This document shows, one piece after another, positions 55,861 to 64,000 of a stretch of DNA of 64,000 nucleotides (position 1 is the first letter of the stretch; every line of letters begins with the position of its first letter). Made by a program: the position numbers and the translations under genes. The stretch covers positions 73,653,501 through 73,717,500 of the forward strand of contig JAWZYU010000011.1 in the NCBI GenBank assembly GCA_038380435.1. Direction: 5' to 3'. Source of the stretch: Ryuthela nishihirai. Lineage: Eukaryota; Arthropoda; Arachnida; Araneae; Heptathelidae. The notes under the pieces were generated by a model that saw nothing but the letters and a program-made list of their open reading frames with translations, searched no databases and was not told the DNA's origin.

Positions 55861-57289
55861 GACCAATATTTTAATACACGCAATTAAATGTTCTTTTTTA
55901 TACATATACATTTCCATCAGTTGCATAACTGGGAGGAGAGCTGTTATTATTATTCCACTGTGATGATCATGATGACTGTCTAGGAATAGTATCAAAGTCT
56001 GACCTTCCCAAGGAGATATTCTCTCCCCTCAAGGGGAAGGTTACCAGTCAGTTTGGCCTACTAATTTGATGTTCTGTGGCCATTTTTGCTTTTCTCTCTC
56101 CCCCTACCTCTTCAAGGAATGGTCAACTTCATATCAATACTGACTACCTAACTTCACATCAATACTGAAATCTAAAAATTTAAATTTTCTGAAAACACTT
56201 CAAAATTAACTCAGACACAGACTGAATTCAGTTTCAGAAACCCAACGTTTAAGGTATAAAGGCAACTTTATCAGTTATATTATTAACTATTAAAAAAATA
56301 ATAATACCATTGCATTTAGAGTAGAGAGCTGCTTTAAATTGTGAAATTTTTCCAATAAGTGCCCAAGATGTTGTAGAACATGCAGATGAGATGTTTTTAT
56401 AATTGTAAAACTGAATTTCATGATACTTTATTTTAAACCTTAAGTTGCCATGACTTTGATTGGGTTGCTTTAGGTTTTATGGTGCAAGAGCAGCAAAGGC
56501 TATGTTATGCCAAACGAGAGTAAATAAAAAGATAAAAGACATCGAAATAACAACAAAGTTAAAAGAAACACACAAAAAGAGGAAAGCAATGAAAATGGAA
56601 AAGACACAACAAGAAAGAAGTATACAAAATACAATAAGTATAAAAATCAAGGTAAAAAGAGTCAACAATTGTAAAACTGAAAATTCAACAATGGGTGTAT
56701 AGGACTAAGAATAAAAAGTCTAAAATTGCATTTAATTTCACAAATTCACTCTTAAAATCGTGAGTACTGTTCTCAGACTACAATAGTTCTACACAAGTAA
56801 ATAGCATCAGATTATCTTCTTTGCAGAGTAGAAAAAACAAAACAAAATGAGTCTTCCTTATTTAAACGTAATCTAAATGTACACTTACTGCTTGCTTACT
56901 AGCAGATTCTCACCATGACTCAAGTTCTTGTTTTTACAATGGCTGGTGCACTCCATCTTCGAATTGCCACTTGGCATCTGGTCTTGTACTGTTACCAGTT
57001 GCTGTGTTGCCATGGTTGACTTGCAGTGTTTTCACTCACTCAAAGTTCTTTTGAAGATACCAGTCTTTGTTGTTATTCTCAGTTGTTATTAGCTTGTTTG
57101 GTGATTCTGCTGACTTTTTGTTACAGTATCTTGTACTGCTTATCTTGTTTTAGCAGATCGCACTTTAGATGGTATTTTTGCCATCCAGAGAACACTAACT
57201 TTTAAAAAGCTATCCTTCCAACTCATATCATTTTACACACATACAAAATTGTTATTATAGTTTTTAAAAGTTTCTTCTTTTCACTTTTG
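55861..57289. other. Unassigned region
   Basis: No gene is supported. The frames at 56460-56702 are low-complexity and lysine-rich and look fortuitous. Confidence 0.45.
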
Positions 57290-58803
57290 GAAAATATGGA
57301 ACTCACTTGGAAAACTGATGAATAAAAATAGTTAATTTTCTCCTGAATAATATTTACCTGAAACATGACTTTTATTTTTTTTAATGATTCTTTTCAGTGT
57401 GGTATATTTTAAAACATGGGCCAGCATTATACAAGGTGACTTGGATTGCTCACAATGGGATTTTCTGTCCTATTTAGGAAATAGAAAAACACTTTCTTGG
57501 CTGCTTTTTTACTAAACATTAAGAAATTTTTTCTTTGGGTGTTGAAGTTTGGTGATCTTGGCTAAGTGCAGAAAGATTTGTGCACCAAGGGTAAAAAACA
57601 AATTTCTGTATCGTCAGAGTAGCACTGCCCAATATTAGGGGAGGGGGAGGGGATATTTAAAAATTGTTGAATATAAGGTTAAACACTTATATTTATAAAA
57701 AAAAGAATAAAATTCAGGTGGGGGGGAGGTAGAAATATTTTCTGAAATTGCCCTCCTGAGGAGGACTGATCAGACTGATTTCTGTGCCAAGGTAATCCTT
57801 TTTGCTTTGTATCCAAAATGTCATTCACTTTCAGAAAATAATACAAGATAAAACTTATTTTTACTGGAAAAATGAAGAAATAATAAAAGAAAATTAACAT
57901 ATAATCTAATGCGATGTTAAATAAAATAATCACAGCAACAAATTCCAAGCTAGACACCTGATGCAACATAACTCCGAAAAATCAATAATAATTGATCAAT
58001 CGACCAAAAGATTGGCAATTTATGGAAATAAAGTGAATCTATAGAAATGGAAACTACGGTTTAATTATAAAAAAGGAAATAAAATACTAACTTTAAGAAG
58101 GGAATATATCCAATATTATGTGGGGAGGAAGTATTTGGACTTAAATCATCCATATAAGTAACTAAATGCAGCTGGCTCCCCACTCTTGCACATGTGACTT
58201 CCTCTCCCATTACCTGAAGGGTGGGGAAGATGCATAGAAGCTTAAATCAATGATATGAATGATAAAAATAATTCCATTCATAATGAAATAGGTTTAAGGC
58301 AGAGAAGATTGTAAAAAGGGAGAAAAAAAAACAACAGAAGTATGTACTTTGCAACTGCTTCCAATCTGCTGTTTTTAAAAATAGCAGTTTTTTGTTAATT
58401 TTCAGGAGATGTTTGAAAACTAAGGAAAAATTTGTTCATAATAGTTCAAATCAAACTTGTGAGCTTACATAAGGGAATTGCTTCAAGCAAAGAGTAATGT
58501 TAACAAACAGATCAGCAATATTGTATAGCACTTCTAAGAAATGGCAATCTGATGGCTATAACAAATTATTTATATTGTAGTGTAATAAAATAGTTAAATA
58601 ATATATGCATCAAATGAAAAAAGAAAATATTTTTCAAGCTAAAATTATGTATTTTTAAAAGACATGTAAGAAAATTTTGAAATGGCAATTCCTATTTTTT
58701 TAAAATTGAAACTATTTTGTTGTACTGAACACGAACATAGATGTCTTAGGCCTCTCATTTCAGATTCTGTCTACATCTATGGTCATTGAAGACCCAGGAA
58801 GAG
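57290..58803 (-). repeat. R1 family copy, long
   Basis: Landmarks in order are GATTCTTTTCAGTGTGG (57386), CTTGGCTAAGTGCAG, AACATATAATCTAATGCGAT (57896), GATGCAACATAACTCC and CAGATTCTG, with the terminus CCAGGAAGAG next to TTAA at 58804-58807. No transposase frame is seen. Confidence 0.65.
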
Positions 58804-58807
58804 TTAA

Positions 58808-59487
58808 GGGATGATTTGTTTAATTGCTCATTAAATGTTATTAATAAAACTGTTAACAAAATTCTTGAAAACTCCCATACTTCCAAATATTTCTTCCAAT
58901 CTTGGATATGACATTGATTGAATATGACAGAATTATGTATAATTCCCAAATTTTATTCTTGTCATTTTCTACCTAATGTCTTGCATGTGTGCTTGAATAA
59001 AGAAAGGCATTATTGTTATTAAAATTAGAGCAAACTTCTCTTTCTAATACTGAATTCTGTAAACAAACATGTGTGGAAAGTGAAATCTTTTTGTTGTCAC
59101 TGCTATGCCAGATTTGGATAGTCTTCCTCTGAGTCAAAAGTATCAAGAATGAGTCTCCCTCCCCCCTAAAAAAAATAAATTCTTGTTGTCTTATACAAAA
59201 TCTCAAACTTGTCTACCTGCTTTGAAACTGAAAACAGTTGTCTTTGTATAATTTTATTTTAGTCCCATTGTAAATGTCTGGCAATAAAAATAGATTTAAA
59301 AAACAACTATAAAATTTTATTCCATATCAAATATCATTTTAACCTTTCTTGTCCAGTTGAATATTTTAGTAACTGGGAAACCCTATTGACACAAATTCTT
59401 GAACCATCCGCCAAACTTAATTCTGGGACTCCCCCCCCCCCCCACCTTCTTATATGAACTATTTCAAACTTTCTTGCCTCTTTGATA
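58808..59487. other. Unassigned region
   Basis: AT-rich with a poly-C run at about 59430. No element recognised. Confidence 0.5.
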
Positions 59488-60919
59488 CACTACTCAACAT
59501 AGAAAATGCCACACCATGAAGGAATGCACAAAATAAGATGAAACTTACCACACATGTAGACAAAAAGGTGGGAAAGAAGTGATTTAATTTCTGAGGGATT
59601 ACATGAATGCGATGGATGAGGAGACAGTATAATGTGGCCTGAGTCAGTAAGTCATATGATCACAATGCTGGGCTATACATTCGACAATGCTGGGCTATAC
59701 ATTTGGCAATACAGGGTGGTATTGAGTGGAAAAGTCCCCAGATGGTGTGCTGAGGTATCGCGGACTATGCATCACTGACCTGTGTCCATAATTCATGGAC
59801 AATGTAAGGGTATTGTGCAGAGACATGAAATTGTCTGCCAATGACATTCCATACATTCTCTGTTGGGAAGAAGTCTGGGGAAGAAGTCACTGGCCAAGGC
59901 AGCACCTGGACACCCTTGTAGGCACTATTTGCTGATGTTGGCAGTGTGTATGGGTTGGTATAATCGTGTTGAAACTGGGCATCAGGGATACCATAGAGAT
60001 ATGGCAACAAAATGGGCTGTAGCACCTCATCAATGTATTGTCGAGCTGTCATTGTACCCACTATGCATACAAGTAATGAACGGCTGCTGAAACTGATAGC
60101 GTCCCAAACCATGACACCAAGCTGAGGAGTTGTATGACACTCATGGATGGCAGCAAGATCAGCCCAGTGACCACGTCGTCTCCAGACTCTCAACTGGCGA
60201 TCGTCAGCGCTGAGACAGAAAAGAGACTTGTCACTGAACATTACATGGTTCCATTCGTCCCACCATGCATGTGTGGTATGGCAGCACTGCAACCTTGTGC
60301 TGCGGTGAGTGGCAGTCATCTCAATGGCTGGTGAGAGTGCAAACCTGCCTCAGCCAATCTGTGATTCACAGTTCTTGTCGAAACAGCGATGTCCATAGCT
60401 GCCTGTACTGTGTTGAATGTCGTCTGCTGTGGATTGTGGGGCTGCTATGGCTTGTGTCGAATGCTGCAATCGAGGCATTCAGACACCCGTCTACATGCAC
60501 CAGTCCCACTATGGCAACAAACATTACCTTCCTCCAACCATTGTCACCAAATTTGGCTGACAGTTGTTGCATCCCAATGCAATGCAGAAACCAACCACCA
60601 TACATAGCCCTGTGATGAAGCCTCTGGTAAAGGTATCTGTGTGATGGTAGGATTCCCAATGATGTCACCCAGGCATTCTCACTCCTTAAACATGCTTTTG
60701 CCAGCGAGATCACTCCAATGCAGTGGTTCACACACTCAATTGAGGGCAATCAAACTTAACTATGCTGAGCCATTTTGCCCTGTTATCTCCCTCCACCTAT
60801 CATGTGATTGGTTCACAACTGCCCCCATTTCCATAACCCAACTGTTGACACATACCCACCTATTTGTATGGTGCTCCAACAAATACTTCCTGGTGTGGCA
60901 TTTTCTATGTCAAGCACTG
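59488..60919 (-). mobile_element. Tc1/mariner element M6 (DD34E), complete ends
   Basis: The left end CACTACTCAACATAGAAAAT (59488) and the complement of the right end, CAGTGCTTGACATAGAAAAT (60919), are terminal repeats extending into GCCACACCA. TA dinucleotides flank both ends (59486-59487, 60920-60921). Length is 1432 bp. Confidence 0.92.
59765..60749 (-). pseudogene. Tc1-like transposase, DD34E, lightly broken (M6)
   Basis: The C-terminal 184-residue frame (59765-60319) contains VMFSDKSLFCLS (first Asp), LRVWRRRGHWA, GVMVWDAISF, FQHDYTNPYTLP (second Asp) and SSPDFFPTENVWNVIGR (Glu) with 34 residues between the last two. The N-terminal DNA-binding part is in another frame at 60366-60749 (AKACLRSENAW, NGWRKVMFV). 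One stop near ELITDW and a frameshift around 60330 separate the halves. It is the best preserved Tc1 catalytic domain here. Confidence 0.88.
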
Positions 60920-61659
60920 TATTTCGGTCCTTTATTTCTCGATTCACATTTTGAATTTACCATCATAGTTTAAACTAATTTCAAGTTTGAACCTGTATTA
61001 TATTATAGGTAAAAGTCAGTTTTTTAAGACAATACTTCATTGTACATGCTAAGCAATGTGTTCCTGAAAAATATCGATATCATTAAATGTTGTTTGAATA
61101 GAAAAAGTGGGATACTCCAGTCCTACCATTATGCCTATATGTTTAAAAAATTTGCTAATTAAATCACTATCACAACATGCAATATGTTCACTCAATAGCA
61201 ATTCATAAATACTGAAGAAAGGAATGATGCACAATTCTGCATTATAAATTTTGTTACATTAGCAGCAAAAATTTCTATAAAACTTAATATCTGGCAATCA
61301 CTTCCAATATCAGCCAGTGCATGACACATTTCACTTATATGAACTATGTCAACATCAATGAAAGCTGGTTATTATACACAAAAAAGATTCCTTAGATGTG
61401 TTTCGTAGCTTTCTTCATTAAAACAACAATAAAATCAAATCTGCATTTGTACAGACCCAGTTGTTAATAAAGTTGAATCAGAGCACTGCATGTAGTTTGT
61501 TTTCAAATGTTTGAATATTTATTTACATAACATTCTAGTTTCAAATTTCCTGAATTTTCGTATGCTTTTCTCATACTTTCAAAACTTTTAAATGCATCTA
61601 ATTGCACGTATTTCAATGTAGCGCAATACGGTACTAACAAATGGAAATGTCATGTTATG
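60920..61659. other. Unassigned region
   Basis: AT-rich flank of Tc1 M6 with no supportable gene. Confidence 0.5.
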
Positions 61660-62050
61660 TACCAAAAGAAAGAGCACTTAATTGTGCTTAATAAATATGG
61701 CAAAAATTCATAGAAAAAAATGGTAAGTTAAATTTTTTAAGCATTTTTCAAACATTGCAAATTTTTTACTGTGTTTTTCCCACTTTATCTTTAGTATAAT
61801 TTAAAAAATATACATATATTTCTCATTTTCTCCATATCATTTATTTTAATATAAACAGTTCATATTTCTATTATTGCTTAAATCTTTCATTTATTTTGTT
61901 TTTTCTAAACTATTTAGTCATTTATGCATATAATGCATAATGCATATTCTTAGACTTTTGACGATCGGCAAAGTCTAAGCCTAAGAAAAGCAGTGCAATA
62001 AAAAATCTTTTTGCTTTAAAAACAAGATAGTTTAAATAAAAATTGAAAGA
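61660..62050 (+). repeat. Dispersed AT-rich repeat, second copy
   Basis: Counterpart of 51241-51660 with short indels. It lies between unassigned sequence and the LINE L7 copy. Confidence 0.6.
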
Positions 62051-62054
62051 AAGG

Positions 62055-63225
62055 ATTAAGCTTTTTTTAATGCTTGCATTAGTAGGGTGTTGATTAAGGT
62101 TATTCTTGTAGTCCAAAATAAACTCCAGTTCCTTTTCACACAAATAACTTTGTCCCTTCTGCTCCTTTTTACCCAAAACTGCACTGTTAGTCTTAAGAAA
62201 AGCTGGTTTAAAATAGTCACATTCTTTTTCAACTTCAGTATTAAGCAATCTACAGTTGTCAAAATGACTAAGTAGTCTATCATAGTAAGCTTTGGCTATA
62301 TCTAAGAGCTCCAGTGTTAAAGTGTATCTTTAAGAGCTCCAGTGTTAAAGGTCCTCTTCACCTAAGCACAACATTTCTTAAGCTTTACTGTTAGGCACTT
62401 CTGAACAGGTAATTGCCAAATGCAATTTCAGTTTCCCTATACGCTCTGGTATTCTTAGCTGAATGTCCATTTACTATTAATATATAATTGATCATATTCC
62501 TATGTAACCCATCAAGTGAAATCCACATGTGAAATAAATGTCTTGTAAGTTTGTGGTAAGTGTTAGTTATTCTCAAACCATTTATTTTACTTACCTGTAG
62601 ATGTTCCCCATTGACATTATGACTACCAATACCAAAAGGTTAGAAAAGGGCTACCAATATTAAAGTTTGCACTGACTCTGCCCTTTGGCAGAGTCAGTGC
62701 AAACTTTGAAGTCACCTAGCACAAGAGAAACATCTTTCTTGACAGAATTCAAAATAGTCTGAAGTTGTCTGTAAACACTATCTTTCTCATTCTCATCCGA
62801 GTCCTCTGTGGGGCATAATAAAAGATAACATTCAAGTCTTTAACTTAGTTTTAAATTCTGATGTAAGAAATCTTTCATTAATGCAGTCATATCCTAGAAA
62901 AGCATCAGTGTCATGTTTTCTGAGAAGCAAACCTATACCTTGGATGCTTTCCATCCTCCCTCTGTGAAAAGATAAATTTTTTTCTTAAGTATCTGATCTT
63001 TACCTATCAATCTGGTCTCTTGCACACCCAAAATATTAGGTTATAATGCTCAGTTTCCTGTGTGAGGAAATCAAGATAATAATCTCTATCCAACATCTTC
63101 ATGTAGCTTCAGAGTGAAAATAATTAGTAGGATTTTCAAAGAAACTAGGTCCCTAATCAAATAGTCCCATAATCACAGGAAGGGAGGAAAAATCCATTAC
63201 ACCATCACTAAAGACTGAAGCCACC
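62055..63225 (-). mobile_element. LINE copy L7, old 5' half
   Basis: Complement of the LINE from the RT linker to the 5' region. Fragments read GLHRNMINYILI (62391-62576) and TEVEKECDYFKPAFLKTNS (61922-62248). It contains a perfect 21-bp palindrome at 62662-62707 that replaces normal endonuclease sequence. Its 3' side is joined to a dispersed repeat at 61660-62050. Confidence 0.75.
62662..62707. repeat. Perfect 21-bp fold-back palindrome in LINE L7
   Basis: Arms 62662-62682 and 62687-62707 with a 4-nt loop. The left arm is the copied one; CTACCAATA is also duplicated at 62624 and 62651. Confidence 0.93.
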
Positions 63226-63659
63226 AATTCTGGCAGGATCTTCATGCACCACCTTTGCAAGCAGACCTTTCCAAGAGCCAGAATCAAAATAGATGTGGGG
63301 ATTGTTGTAGGTTATAAAAGAATGATCCACCATGCTTTCTTCCCCCTAAAAACAGGAAATATGAAAGTCATTCTACTATAACATCAGAATGCAAAAGACT
63401 ACAGTTATGAGTTAGGCATCAAATGAAAGCTGGTATAATAATGGTCGTGAACTATTTCGAATTTTGCCCCCCAATCCCCCCTGATAAAATGTGGGGGGAG
63501 GGCGAATTTTTGTGGAGGTTGCCCTAATAAGTCATATCTCATATTAAAGCTTGTGACATCACCAATGTCATGTGCTACCCCAAATCTTAATCCAAAAGGG
63601 TGGTAAATGTGATCGATGTTTATGAGTCAAATATCAAAGTCTTTGAAGGAAGGTGTTTT

Positions 63660-63993
63660 TAGTGACAAGAAAAAAAAATATAAATAAAGAAATTAAAAAA
63701 ATACCTATCTTCCTATAAGGCCCTAAAAAGTAGAAAATAAACCTAAAGCATATCAATGATGCAATAAGTCAATGAGTTCATATTCACTTCAAAGGAAGAT
63801 ATGGTGCTGATTTACCTACTCAATAAGATTGCTGGGTGCCTTATCTCCCTTTGAAGTGAATATTTCAAAGATATTTCCAAAAAGAAAAAAGAAAAAAAAA
63901 ATCGATATGCTTTAGGTTTATTTTCTACTTTTTAGGGTCTTATAGGAAGATAGGCATTTTTTATATTTTTTAATTTATATTTTTTTATCACTT
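63660..63993. repeat. Long inverted repeat (possible MITE)
   Basis: Arms of about 95 bp (63660-63755 and 63900-63993) are complementary, including CCTATCTTCCTATAAGG and its mirror. An inner pair (TCACTTCAAAGG and CCTTTGAAGTGA) is also inverted. No target duplication was identified because the right flank reaches the window end. Confidence 0.75.
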
Positions 63994-64000
63994 ACATCAT

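Noticed and set aside
56460..56702. Lysine-rich 80-residue frame
   Set aside because: Low complexity, AT-driven composition, overlaps an equally open antisense frame; no support as a gene.

Overview
This window is eukaryotic nuclear DNA, almost certainly from an invertebrate animal. It is AT-rich, has no bacterial-style gene packing, and most of its open reading frames belong to decayed mobile elements. I cannot name the species from sequence alone.

The only host gene I can support is NCBP1 (nuclear cap-binding protein subunit 1, CBP80) on the minus strand. Two consecutive-looking coding exons are visible, at 50465-50567 and 16258-16389. They are separated by about 34 kb and both have GT-AG splice sites and compatible phase. 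Most of the window is therefore probably intron of one conserved RNA-processing gene, with the 5' exons above 50.6 kb (probably outside the window) and the last exons below 16.2 kb, not found.

The rest is layered transposable elements. (1) An RTE-like endonuclease/reverse-transcriptase LINE occurs in at least nine copies; the copy at 7.6-11.2 kb is nearly intact and several copies end in an (ATC)n tail. (2) A tRNA-derived SINE (S1) has full-length and tail-only copies. (3) Two other tRNA-like repeat families (S2, S3) have units of about 300 bp arranged head-to-tail or as palindromes. (4) Five Tc1/mariner elements of different families lie at 40-44 kb, 47.8-49 kb, 59.5-60.9 kb and 11.8-13.1 kb. 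(5) One pogo/Tigger-like element lies at 4.0-6.2 kb. (6) One Penelope-like element pair is in head-to-head inversion at 28.6-39.0 kb, split by a hAT-like element with a clean 8-bp target duplication, which itself carries a LINE that carries a SINE. (7) A TTAA-flanked, piggyBac-like non-autonomous family (R1) includes a 1.9-kb copy inside a LINE. (8) Three solo LTRs of about 0.74 kb belong to one family.

Insertion order can be read directly in three nests: intron > Penelope > hAT > LINE > SINE; intron > LINE > R1 > 112-bp MITE, with an LTR in the same LINE; and intron > R1 > Tc1. The most unusual signals are a recurring class of short, perfect fold-back palindromes that break older element sequences, a cluster of templated duplications at 48.9-50.3 kb, and hammerhead-ribozyme-like cores in both arms of a fold-back element at 44.3-44.8 kb.
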